Below, one piece after another: positions 1-7,549 of a DNA stretch of 64,000 nucleotides. Made by a program: the position numbers and the translations under genes. Under the pieces are notes generated by a model. It worked only from the letters and a program-made list of their open reading frames with translations, made no database searches and was not told the origin of the DNA. Location: assembly GCA_002700385.1 (NCBI GenBank), contig PADC01000004.1:94776-158775 (forward strand), read 5' to 3'. Origin of the DNA: Cycloclasticus sp. Its GTDB lineage: Bacteria > Pseudomonadota > Gammaproteobacteria > Methylococcales > Cycloclasticaceae. Positions within the stretch are counted from its first letter, which is position 1, and each line of letters begins with the position of its first letter.

Positions 1-588
1 TTCACTGATCAAATAGCCATGTGCTCCATGAATTTCTATTACATCAAAACCCGCTTTTTCCGCCCTTGCAGCGGCCTTCCCCCAGGCATCAACAATCTCT
101 TTAATGTCATCAGTTGTTAATGTTTTCGCCATCGCAGAATCGTTGGAAAGTAATTCAGCGCTGGGGCCAACCACTTGCCATGGGGATCCTCCATTCACCT
201 TATCTACTTCATCAAGGTACCCTCCTCCATGCCAAGGGGTTTTAGTCGATGCCTTTAGACCTGCATGCGCCAGTTGGACACCGACTTGAGTATTTTGTTG
301 ATGACTAAAATCTATTATTCGCTTAAGAGGGGCAATTTGCTGGTCGTTCCATAAACCTAAATCCCAAGCACTGATACGCCCTTTTTGTTGCACAGCGGTT
401 GCTTCCAGCATAATTAATCCTGCACCGCCGAGCGAAAATTGTGCGTAGTGCGCAAAGTGTATATCGAGTGCTTTACCATCTCCTTTAGCCTGGTAAGTGC
501 ACATAGGGGAAATCATAATTCGATTTGCCAGATTCAGCTTCCTAAGCTGTATAGGCGTAAATAACAAAGGTTGTTCGTCAATCATCAT
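1..588 (-). CDS. NADH:flavin oxidoreductase (old yellow enzyme family), 3'-truncated by window edge
   Basis: The ORF track misses this gene because it runs off the left edge. Reading the minus strand from ATG at 588 gives 196 codons without a stop, starting MMIDEQPLLFTPIQLRKLNLANR. The opening, the SPMCTYQAKGDG segment, the QLAHAG motif and the EIHGAHGYLISE end are typical of the FMN-binding TIM barrel of YqjM/XenA-type ene-reductases, which use NAD(P)H to reduce activated C=C bonds. About half the usual 340-370 residues are visible. It diverges from the DUF35/aldolase operon across a 105-bp gap holding the shared operator, so it probably belongs to the same regulon, perhaps reducing an unsaturated terpenoid intermediate. 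The substrate cannot be told. Confidence 0.85.
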   Translation of the reverse strand, partial: MMIDEQPLLFTPIQLRKLNLANRIMISPMCTYQAKGDGKALDIHFAHYAQFSLGGAGLIMLEATAVQQKGRISAWDLGLWNDQQIAPLKRIIDFSHQQNTQVGVQLAHAGLKASTKTPWHGGGYLDEVDKVNGGSPWQVVGPSAELLSNDSAMAKTLTTDDIKEIVDAWGKAAARAEKAGFDVIEIHGAHGYLISE

Positions 589-617
589 AATGCCTGTAAT
601 TATTATGGATATGTAGT

Positions 618-631
618 ATAACAATTGTTAG
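618..631. promoter_or_regulatory. Putative TetR-type operator, site 1
   Basis: ATAACAATTGTTAG is a near-perfect inverted repeat between the divergent ene-reductase and DUF35 genes. It matches the CTAACNNNNGTTAG pattern found in the other five divergent promoter regions. The binding protein is inferred, not shown. Confidence 0.6.
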
Positions 632-693
632 AATTTGCACTCAAACAATCCCATCTATCATACAGCTGATTTATATGCAGGAGCAAACTGAAT

Positions 694-1092
694 ATGAGTA
701 GTACAGACGACAGATTTAACGGGCCTGGGCCGGATCAGATCTATTACAATTATCTTAGAGAAGACAATTTCTCCCTCCCCCAATGTCAAGATTGCCATGA
801 GTTTCATTTTTATCCCCGAGTGGTGTGCCCACATTGCGGCAGCTTCAACTTGGAATGGAAAACTTTATCTGGCAAAGGTGAAGTTTATTCAACAACCACC
901 ATCAGACGCAAACCTGAGCGTGGTGGTCACTACAACGTCTGCCACGTAACGCTTGAGGAAGGTCCTCGCCTTATGAGTCGAGTTGAAGGGGTTGACTCAT
1001 TAGACGTAAAAATTGGTGATAAAGTTACCGCCGTTATAAACAAAGATAGCGACGATCCGTTCGTGACTTTCACACCAGTACAGGGGGATTAA
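694..1092 (+). CDS. DUF35 OB-fold / zinc-ribbon acyl-CoA-binding protein
   Basis: A 132-aa protein with an N-terminal zinc ribbon (CQDCHEF... CPHCGS) followed by an OB-fold (GKGEVYSTTTIRR... GPRLMSRVEG). This is the DUF35 (ChsH2 C-terminal type) architecture. In studied systems such proteins bind the CoA substrate and partner a thiolase-like lyase or aldolase. The next gene, 2 bp downstream, is exactly such a thiolase-like protein, so the two probably form one complex that cleaves a branched beta-hydroxyacyl-CoA. A second DUF35/aldolase pair lies at 5937-7552 on the other strand. The family assignment is firm; the substrate is unknown. Confidence 0.88.
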   Translation: MSSTDDRFNGPGPDQIYYNYLREDNFSLPQCQDCHEFHFYPRVVCPHCGSFNLEWKTLSGKGEVYSTTTIRRKPERGGHYNVCHVTLEEGPRLMSRVEGVDSLDVKIGDKVTAVINKDSDDPFVTFTPVQGD

Positions 1093-1094
1093 AA

Positions 1095-2246
1095 ATGTCG
1101 CATGAATTAAGAGGTTCTTCTGCTGTTGTAGGTATTGGATTAGCCGGGTGTGGTGAAGCTCCCGGAAGAATGCCATTAGATATTTTAGCTGAAGCAACGC
1201 ATAACGCTTTAGACGATGCTGGCTTAAAATTATCGGATGTTGATGGTATTTTTACCGGTTCATCCTACCATTTTATGCCTGCACTCAGTACCGCTGAATA
1301 CCTGGGCATCAAGCCTCGATTCTCTGATAGCAGCATGGTTGGCGGCTCGTCTTTTGTGGCACACACACTCAATGCGGCAATGGCTCTTAAAACAGGTCAA
1401 TGCGACGTCGCCCTTATCTGTTATGGCAGCAATCAACGAACGGCCGGTGGTAAATTAGCCACCATGTCTGAGCAACAAATTTACGAAGCGCCTTTTAAAC
1501 CTCGTTACCCTATCAGCTCATACGCATTAGCCGCCGCTCGACATATGTATCAATACGGTACAACACGTGAACAAATGGCGGATGTTGCCGTGGCTGCTCG
1601 TCAATGGGCACAGCTAAACCCGGCCGCCTTTGCTCGTGATGAATTAACACGCGAAGATGTTTTAAACTCTAGAATGATCAGCGACCCGCTTTCACTGTTG
1701 GATTGCTGCTTAGTGACCGACGGGGGCGGTGCCGTGATTATGGTGTCTAGTGAACGAGCAAAAGATTTCCCCAATAAGCCCGTTTACGTTTTAGGAACGG
1801 GTACAGCACATTGGCATCGTCAGATTACTCAAATGCCCGACCTAACAACAACCGCAGCTGTCGATGCCGGTAAGCGGGCCTTCGAGATGGCTGGGGTAAC
1901 ACAAAATGAGGTTGATGTTGTTGAGCTTTACGATGCGTTTACCATCAATACAATTCTTTTCCTTGAAGACTTAGGTTTCTGCGCTAAGGGTGAAGGTGGC
2001 GCGTTTGTCGAAAATGGAAATATTTCACCGGGCGGTAGTTTGCCAGTGAATACCAATGGTGGCGGGTTATCGTGTGTCCATCCCGGCATGTATGGCATCT
2101 TTATTTTGATTGAGGCCATACAGCAGCTACGCGGTGGTTGCGGCGCAAGACAAGTTGACAACCCTGAAATTGCACTTGTTAACGGAAACGGTGGTGTCCT
2201 TTCAAGTCAAGTAACAACAATTCTTGGAACCGAGGCTGTATTATAA
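1095..2246 (+). CDS. Thiolase-superfamily (SCP-x/Ltp2-like) retro-aldolase
   Basis: A 383-aa thiolase-fold protein of the lipid-transfer-protein/thiolase class. The residue that is the nucleophilic Cys in true thiolases is not Cys here (VGGSSFVAHTLNAA), and the C-terminal Cys-Gly motif is also missing (NGNGGVLSS). Family members lacking Cys and paired with DUF35, such as Ltp2 of steroid side-chain degradation, act as retro-aldolases rather than thiolases. The conserved ELYDAFT and HPGMYG segments fit that group. Coupled by 2 bp to the DUF35 gene. Predicted role: carbon-carbon cleavage of a beta-hydroxyacyl-CoA whose branch blocks normal thiolysis. The aldolase assignment is by family analogy. 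Confidence 0.82.
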   Translation: MSHELRGSSAVVGIGLAGCGEAPGRMPLDILAEATHNALDDAGLKLSDVDGIFTGSSYHFMPALSTAEYLGIKPRFSDSSMVGGSSFVAHTLNAAMALKTGQCDVALICYGSNQRTAGGKLATMSEQQIYEAPFKPRYPISSYALAAARHMYQYGTTREQMADVAVAARQWAQLNPAAFARDELTREDVLNSRMISDPLSLLDCCLVTDGGGAVIMVSSERAKDFPNKPVYVLGTGTAHWHRQITQMPDLTTTAAVDAGKRAFEMAGVTQNEVDVVELYDAFTINTILFLEDLGFCAKGEGGAFVENGNISPGGSLPVNTNGGGLSCVHPGMYGIFILIEAIQQLRGGCGARQVDNPEIALVNGNGGVLSSQVTTILGTEAVL

Positions 2247-2247
2247 A

Positions 2248-3441
2248 ATGAGCGAATCTTCTTTAAAGGGTATAAAAGTTGTTGATTTATCAAGAGTTTT
2301 AGGAGGGCCTCTGTGCACTCAAATTCTTGGTGATCATGGTGCAGAGGTCATTAAAGTTGAACCGCCTGCTGGTGATGAAACGCGGGGTTGGGGCCCGCCT
2401 TATCACGAACGTGGAAGCGCCTACTATGACGGCGTTAATCGTAATAAAAAAGGCATTGCTTTAGATATGCGTCAACCAGAAGCACACGAAATATTATTTC
2501 GCTTACTTCAAGACGCTGATGTATTGGTGGAAAACTTTAAAGTCGGAACACTCGAAAAATGGGGCATTGGCTTTAAAGACGTTTTACAAAAAAAATTCCC
2601 TCGCCTGATTCACTGCCGTGTCACTGGTTTCGGAAGTACAGGGCCTTACGCAGGTTTTCCTGGGTATGATGCCGTTGCTCAAGCCACCTCAGGCTTAATG
2701 AGCATTAATGGTGACGCCGATCGTCCGCCGGTTCGAATCGGTGTCCCTATCGTCGATTTAACGACGGGAATGAACGCTGTTATTGCGGTTTTGTTGGCTT
2801 TATACGAGCGTAATCAATCAGGACGTGGACAATCCATAGAAGTCAGTTTGTACGACACCGCTGTGAGCCTAATTCACCCGCATGCCGCAAATTGGTTTCT
2901 AGACGGTAAGCCACAAAAAAGATTAGGCAGCGCTCACCCTAACATTACGCCTTATGACCTATTCCCAACAGCGAATGGCCTGTTATTTTTAGGCATCGGT
3001 AACGATCGTCAATTCGCCGGCTTATGCAAAGCGCTTGGAAATCCAGAGTTAGCACAAGACCCGCGTTTTATAATTAATGCAGATCGGGCAAAAAATAAGG
3101 CTGAATTACGAATTATTCTCGAAAAAATGCTTGCTGATAAAGACGGAAAAGCCTTAACCGCCCAATTGATGGAAAAAGGAATCCCAGCTGGTGCTGTGCA
3201 AACGGTTGAAGACGCACTGCAACACCCGCAAACCATAGCAAGAGACATGGTGATAGAATCCGGTGAATACAGAGGAACGGGCATTCCCATCAAACTGTCA
3301 CGGACCCCCGGTGCATTTCAGTGTCGCCCGCCTCAATATGGAGAAAATAATGCAGAAATACTGGCTGAAGCCGGCTATACACCTGATGAAATCAAACGAT
3401 TCCAAGAGATGCAAATAACTTTAGAAACACCGCGTAAATAA
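2248..3441 (+). CDS. CaiB/BaiF (class III) CoA-transferase
   Basis: Start taken as ATG 2248 (MSESSLKG), one base after the preceding stop; the track's 2224 start would overlap the aldolase. The 397-aa protein has the family opening LKGIKVVDLSRVLGGP, the EVIKVEPPAGDETR and VENFKVGTLEKWG segments, and the GYDAVAQATSGLM motif carrying the catalytic Asp. Class III transferases move CoA between carboxylates, usually from succinyl- or acetyl-CoA to an organic acid. The full length and the Asp argue for an active transferase rather than a racemase. In this operon it probably activates a carboxylic acid substrate without ATP. Confidence 0.88.
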   Translation: MSESSLKGIKVVDLSRVLGGPLCTQILGDHGAEVIKVEPPAGDETRGWGPPYHERGSAYYDGVNRNKKGIALDMRQPEAHEILFRLLQDADVLVENFKVGTLEKWGIGFKDVLQKKFPRLIHCRVTGFGSTGPYAGFPGYDAVAQATSGLMSINGDADRPPVRIGVPIVDLTTGMNAVIAVLLALYERNQSGRGQSIEVSLYDTAVSLIHPHAANWFLDGKPQKRLGSAHPNITPYDLFPTANGLLFLGIGNDRQFAGLCKALGNPELAQDPRFIINADRAKNKAELRIILEKMLADKDGKALTAQLMEKGIPAGAVQTVEDALQHPQTIARDMVIESGEYRGTGIPIKLSRTPGAFQCRPPQYGENNAEILAEAGYTPDEIKRFQEMQITLETPRK

Positions 3442-3468
3442 CTAATTAATAAATATTTATTTCATAAA

Positions 3469-3930
3469 ATGAAACTTTTACTTGTCATCGCTCATGCACC
3501 TTCACCCAACATTCAACGGTTGATTAATGCTGTGCTGAAAGGGGCGAATAATAGCGATGTAAACGGCGTTGAAGTCCGGTTTATTAGTGCTTTAGAGGCA
3601 GAGGCGGATGATGTGTTAACAGCCGATGCGGTTATTCTTGGTACACCTGAAAATTTAGGCTATATGAGCGGCGCACTAAAAGACTTTTTTGATCGAAATT
3701 ACTATCCCTGCCTGGATAAAACAGATGCCCTGCCCTGCGCCATTCTTATTCGAGCAGGCAATGATGGTACCGGTACAAGGCGTGCAATTGAATCTATTTT
3801 GACGGGGTTACGTTGGAAAATTGTCCAAGAGCCGCTTATTTGTCGTGGTGCGTTTAAAGAAGAATTCGTTGATCAAGCCGAAGAGCTTGGCCTTTTTATG
3901 GCGGCCAGTTTAGAGGCAGGTATTATCTAA
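3469..3930 (+). CDS. Flavodoxin-like FMN protein (NAD(P)H-dependent reductase family)
   Basis: A 153-aa alpha/beta protein opening MKLLLVIAHAPSPNIQRL, where the phosphate loop of flavodoxin-like folds sits. GTPENLGYMSGALKDFFDR is the characteristic FMN-isoalloxazine loop of the NADPH-dependent FMN reductase/WrbA-like group. It lies between the CoA-transferase and an acyl-CoA dehydrogenase, 20 bp from the latter. It may supply electrons or reduced flavin to a neighbouring enzyme, or act as a small quinone/flavin reductase. The exact role is not visible. Confidence 0.75.
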   Translation: MKLLLVIAHAPSPNIQRLINAVLKGANNSDVNGVEVRFISALEAEADDVLTADAVILGTPENLGYMSGALKDFFDRNYYPCLDKTDALPCAILIRAGNDGTGTRRAIESILTGLRWKIVQEPLICRGAFKEEFVDQAEELGLFMAASLEAGII

Positions 3931-3950
3931 TTTCATAATAACAACACGCA

Positions 3951-5117
3951 ATGCATTTTTCTTACACAGACGAACAACAGGCCATTCGAGACTCCATAAA
4001 AAAGGCATGTGCACCTTTTAACGATGATTACTGGCTAAAGCGCGATCAACACGGCGGCTTTCCTCATGATTTTTACGATGCCATGGCCGCCGGAGGCTGG
4101 ATGGGTATTTGTATTCCCGAAGCCTATGGAGGCTCAGGTTTAGGTATTAGCGAGGCAGCCATTATGGCGAGTACCATCGCTGAAACTGGCGCAGGCATGT
4201 CGGGTGCTTCTGCAGTGCATATCAATATTTTTGGCTTAAATCCTGTGGCTGTTTTTGGTACTGAAGAACAAAAGCAGCGCATGCTTCGACCCATGGCCGA
4301 AGGTCGCGAAAAAGCTTGCTTTGCAGTCACTGAGCCGAATACTGGATTAAATACCACTCAACTGAAAACCCTAGCAGTCCGCAAGGGTAATCGCTACATT
4401 GTTAATGGCCAAAAAGTCTGGATATCTACCGCACAAGTGGCCGATAAAGTCCTCTTATTAGCGAGAACGACGCCTTTAGAAGCCGTTAAAAAACCAACGC
4501 ATGGTCTGAGCCTTTTTTATACGGACTTTGATCGTAAAAAGATAACCGTGCACGAAATAGAAAAAATGGGCCGTAAAGCTGTTGATTCTAACGAATTATT
4601 TATTGATGGTTTGGAAATACCGGTTGAAGATCGCATCGGTGAAGAAGGTAAAGGCTTTGAATACATCCTGCACGGTATGAACCCCGAGCGTATTTTGATC
4701 GCTGGTGAAGCAGTCGGTTTGGGGCGTGCTGCACTAAATAAGGCCACACAGTATGCTAAAGAGCGCGTCGTTTTTAATCGCAGTATTGGCCAAAATCAAG
4801 GTATTCAGCACCCATTAGCCGTTTGTTGGGCCGAACTTGAAGCCGCATGGCTTATGGTGATGTCCGCTGCCTGGCAATACGATAGCCATCAATCCTGCGG
4901 AGCCGCCGCAAACGCAGCGAAATATTTAGCCGGTGAGGCGGGTTTCCATGCCTGTGAAACGGCTGTCATGACCCACGGCGGTTTTGGCTATGCCAAGGAA
5001 TACCATGTTGAACGTTATCTGCGAGAATCGATGGTGCCGCGTATCGCCCCCGTGAGTCCTCAACTGGCTTTATGTTACATTGCTGAAAGAGTCTTGGGGC
5101 TCGATAAATCTTATTAA
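3951..5117 (+). CDS. Acyl-CoA dehydrogenase family protein
   Basis: 388 aa with the usual acyl-CoA dehydrogenase layout: helical N-terminus, beta domain (FAVTEPNTGLNTTQLKT, KVWISTAQVAD) and C-terminal helical domain (KERVVFNRSIGQNQGIQHPLA, MTHGGFGYAKEYHVERY). A Glu in GMNPERILIAG occupies the isovaleryl/long-chain-type catalytic base position. The C-terminus (MVPRIAPVSPQLALCYIAERVLG) lacks the common EGT/GGTNE loop and resembles the paralogue at 40790-41950, so both belong to one sub-branch. Last gene of the + operon, converging with the citryl-CoA-lyase-like gene after 4 bp. Substrate unknown. Confidence 0.88.
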   Translation: MHFSYTDEQQAIRDSIKKACAPFNDDYWLKRDQHGGFPHDFYDAMAAGGWMGICIPEAYGGSGLGISEAAIMASTIAETGAGMSGASAVHINIFGLNPVAVFGTEEQKQRMLRPMAEGREKACFAVTEPNTGLNTTQLKTLAVRKGNRYIVNGQKVWISTAQVADKVLLLARTTPLEAVKKPTHGLSLFYTDFDRKKITVHEIEKMGRKAVDSNELFIDGLEIPVEDRIGEEGKGFEYILHGMNPERILIAGEAVGLGRAALNKATQYAKERVVFNRSIGQNQGIQHPLAVCWAELEAAWLMVMSAAWQYDSHQSCGAAANAAKYLAGEAGFHACETAVMTHGGFGYAKEYHVERYLRESMVPRIAPVSPQLALCYIAERVLGLDKSY

Positions 5118-5121
5118 CCGC

Positions 5122-5904
5122 TTACTTCTCATCCAACTTTCGTTCGCCAGTGTAAGGGACTGTCTTCTCAATATGCGAATAAATAAAGGGTGCAATGGGG
5201 TGCTCTCTTTCCTCACGTATATGCCCTAGCAGACCGGCACTTCGTGTCACAACGGCAATACCACGCATTACATCCCACGGCACACCAATTTCAGAGAGAA
5301 CAACCGCTATTGCCCCTTTTGCATTAATCGTCAAATGCTTACCATAAACTTCATCAACAGCTTTGGATAGTTGAGTGACTATTTCAATATATTGCCCTTT
5401 AACCCCTGCATTTAAAGCAATCTCAAAAAGCCGCGGTGTTCGCGGGTCATCTGGTTTATGAAATGGGTGACCAAAGCCTGGGATGGCTTGTTTTGACTTT
5501 TTATAAGAAGTGGCTATCTGCAAACAAATTGCCTCAATACGCTCATCAGCTTCCATGATGTCTTGTAAATTTTTAGCCATGCCTTCCATGGTGCCTACCA
5601 AACCGCTGCCAATCCCTTGCAGGCCAGCTGATATTGCGCCTTGAACTGATTCAGGAGCAGACATGATGGTTAATCGCGTTGCAATCGCGCTTGGCGTTAG
5701 GCCATGTTCCATCAGCGTGACCAAAACCGAATCAAAAACGGCTAATTCGCCTTCACTTGGCATCCGCTGCATCAAATGCAAAAAGAACATTTCTGTAAAA
5801 CTGACTTTACCGATTAATTCATGAACAAGGTCTTTATTTCTGACCAAAATTTGCTCTTCATTCGTCGTCGATATTTTTGTCTCGGGGGGTAATTTCTTTG
5901 CCAT
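5122..5904 (-). CDS. Citrate synthase-superfamily protein, citryl-CoA lyase-like
   Basis: 260 aa, much shorter than citrate synthase (about 430) and matching stand-alone citryl-CoA lyase domains (the C-terminal module of ATP-citrate lyase). PGFGHPFHKPDDPRTPRLFE holds the family's catalytic His. TINAKGAIAVVLSEIGVPWDVMRGIAVVTRSAGLLGHIREE matches the C-terminal active-site helices. It is the last gene of the 15-gene operon and lies beside DUF35/aldolase and biotin carboxylase genes. No HMG-CoA lyase is encoded in the window, so this protein may cleave a carboxylated, hydrated 3-hydroxy-3-alkylglutaryl-CoA, which resembles citryl-CoA, into acetyl-CoA and a keto acid. That function is inference; the family call is strong. 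Confidence 0.82.
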   Translation of the reverse strand: MAKKLPPETKISTTNEEQILVRNKDLVHELIGKVSFTEMFFLHLMQRMPSEGELAVFDSVLVTLMEHGLTPSAIATRLTIMSAPESVQGAISAGLQGIGSGLVGTMEGMAKNLQDIMEADERIEAICLQIATSYKKSKQAIPGFGHPFHKPDDPRTPRLFEIALNAGVKGQYIEIVTQLSKAVDEVYGKHLTINAKGAIAVVLSEIGVPWDVMRGIAVVTRSAGLLGHIREEREHPIAPFIYSHIEKTVPYTGERKLDEK

Positions 5905-5936
5905 GCCCTAACTCTCTTTCAATACTCAGTTTAAAT

Positions 5937-6371
5937 TTATGACGAATGAAGCTCGTTAATTGCTAATTCAAAACAAGGCAGGCTCACCTCGTCATTGATT
6001 TGTATAATTTTAAGTGTCAATGGAGCATCAAAATCAAGTGCATCAAAATCTTTGCCCACCAGAGAACTCACCATTCTAGGCCCCTCCTCTAAATCAACCA
6101 GTAACACGGCGTAGGGCACATCATCCTTAAAGGCAGGCCCCGGCGCGCGATAAACAACACTGTATGAATGAATTGTTCCTTTGCCACTGGCTGGCTTTAG
6201 TTGCAAGTTATCTGATTGGCATTGCCGACAAATGCGTTGTTGATAATATTGTACGTGGCCACAATCTGCGCAGTGTTGTAATAATAACCGACCTGATCTC
6301 AAACCTTCCCAAAAGGCCTGACTATCACCATCTGCTGTCGGTAATGGTTTTTCAATTACCAGTCCATTCAT
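5937..6371 (-). CDS. DUF35 OB-fold / zinc-ribbon protein (second copy)
   Basis: 144 aa. The zinc ribbon CADCGHVQYYQQRICRQC is followed by an OB-fold (GKGTIHSYSVVYRAPGPAFKDDVPYAVLLVDLEEGPRM). PGPAF is the usual CoA-contacting motif of DUF35 proteins. Its start overlaps the stop of the upstream aldolase gene by 4 bp, showing translational coupling and probable complex formation. It is diverged from the DUF35 at 694 (PGPAF there is replaced by KPERGG), so the two pairs probably serve different substrates. Its N-terminal extension is also longer. Confidence 0.88.
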   Translation of the reverse strand: MNGLVIEKPLPTADGDSQAFWEGLRSGRLLLQHCADCGHVQYYQQRICRQCQSDNLQLKPASGKGTIHSYSVVYRAPGPAFKDDVPYAVLLVDLEEGPRMVSSLVGKDFDALDFDAPLTLKIIQINDEVSLPCFELAINELHSS

Positions 6372-7549
6372 AAGGTGTTCTCCGTACCTAAAACAGTGCT
6401 TGCCTGTGTTGAGAAGCCCGCACCGAGCGTATGAACCAAACCCAGTTCAGCACCCGCGACCTGGCGCTCACCACAGGCCCCACGAAGCTGACGAACCACT
6501 TCAGCAAAATGAAACCACGCTGCTGGAATACCCGGGTGAGCATAAGACAACATCCCTCCATGGGTATTGGTAGGAATTTTACCGCCGTACGTTATTTCGC
6601 CCGACTCAACGAAGGCCCCTCCCTCACCTTTTTTACAAAAACCCAGGTCCTCTAACATCATAATGACCGTACCCGTAAAACAATCGTAAATGCCGGCCAC
6701 ATCAATATCATTCGCGGTAATTCCGGCCATTTGATAAGCTTTCTTTGACGATTCAACGGCACCTGTTTGGGTTAGCGTTGGCATTAAAAATATATGCTCA
6801 TGGCTGTAATATTCACCACCACCCAAGATATAAACAGGGTGCTGCGTGTATTCTTTTGCTTTTTCTGCTGAGGTTAATATGAGGGCCACGGCACCATCTG
6901 AAATGAGTGAACAATCCAGCTTATGGTATGGGGTCGTCACCATTTTAGAATGAAGTACGTCCTCAATGGAAATCGGTTCTGTTTTTTGCGCACCAGGCGT
7001 TCGTCTCGCATGTTCACGGAATGTCACCGCAACCTGAGCAAACTGTTCAGCCGTCGTTCCATATTCCTTCATATGGCGATGAGCAGTCATGGCAAACGTA
7101 TTTGCTACCGGAATACCGAATGGCATTTCATATTGCTGATCACGACTTTCTGTCATTGCACGAATCGCCATATCAGGTGTCATGCCGGTGAGCAGACTGT
7201 CGCCACAGGCCAGCAAAACAGTCTCAGCTAATCCTGCATGAATAGCTGCTGCAGCCGTATTAACCGCAGCGCCCGCTGTTGCGCCAGACACCTGCAAGGT
7301 ATTGGAGTAACTGGGTTGGATGTTTAGGTATTCACTTAATGCAATGCTGAAACGGTGGAACGATGAAGCAAAGGCATTTCCCGTTAACACGCCATCTATC
7401 GCACTTTTGTTCATATTGGCATCTGCAAGTGCTTTTAATGTTGCATCTGCTGTTAAATCCAGCGGGCTTCTTCCGGGAACTCGCCCAGAGGGGGATTGCC
7501 CTACCCCGACAATGGCCACTTGCCCACGAAGTGAGCGACTGTTACGCAT
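6368..7549 (-). CDS. Thiolase-superfamily (SCP-x/Ltp2-like) retro-aldolase (second copy)
   Basis: About 393 aa from ATG 7549 (the track starts one codon earlier at TTG). It has the same fold as the protein at 1095, with shared segments APGR/PGRSPLDLTADAT, LEDLGFCKKGEGGAFVESG and GGMLSYAHPG. The catalytic Cys position is Ala (VSGATAGAAVNTAAAA), and the C-terminus (HTLGAGFSTQAS) has no CxG motif, so it cannot do classical thiolysis. The YDCFTG segment carries the conserved Tyr of the aldolase group. Overlaps the carboxylase alpha gene upstream and the DUF35 gene downstream. Probably a retro-aldolase acting after carboxylation or hydration; the substrate is unknown. Confidence 0.82.
   Translation of the reverse strand: MRNSRSLRGQVAIVGVGQSPSGRVPGRSPLDLTADATLKALADANMNKSAIDGVLTGNAFASSFHRFSIALSEYLNIQPSYSNTLQVSGATAGAAVNTAAAAIHAGLAETVLLACGDSLLTGMTPDMAIRAMTESRDQQYEMPFGIPVANTFAMTAHRHMKEYGTTAEQFAQVAVTFREHARRTPGAQKTEPISIEDVLHSKMVTTPYHKLDCSLISDGAVALILTSAEKAKEYTQHPVYILGGGEYYSHEHIFLMPTLTQTGAVESSKKAYQMAGITANDIDVAGIYDCFTGTVIMMLEDLGFCKKGEGGAFVESGEITYGGKIPTNTHGGMLSYAHPGIPAAWFHFAEVVRQLRGACGERQVAGAELGLVHTLGAGFSTQASTVLGTENTL

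Noticed and set aside
1095-2246. Annotation as acetyl-CoA acetyltransferase
   Set aside because: The nucleophilic Cys and the C-terminal Cys motif are absent, so classical thiolase activity is unlikely.
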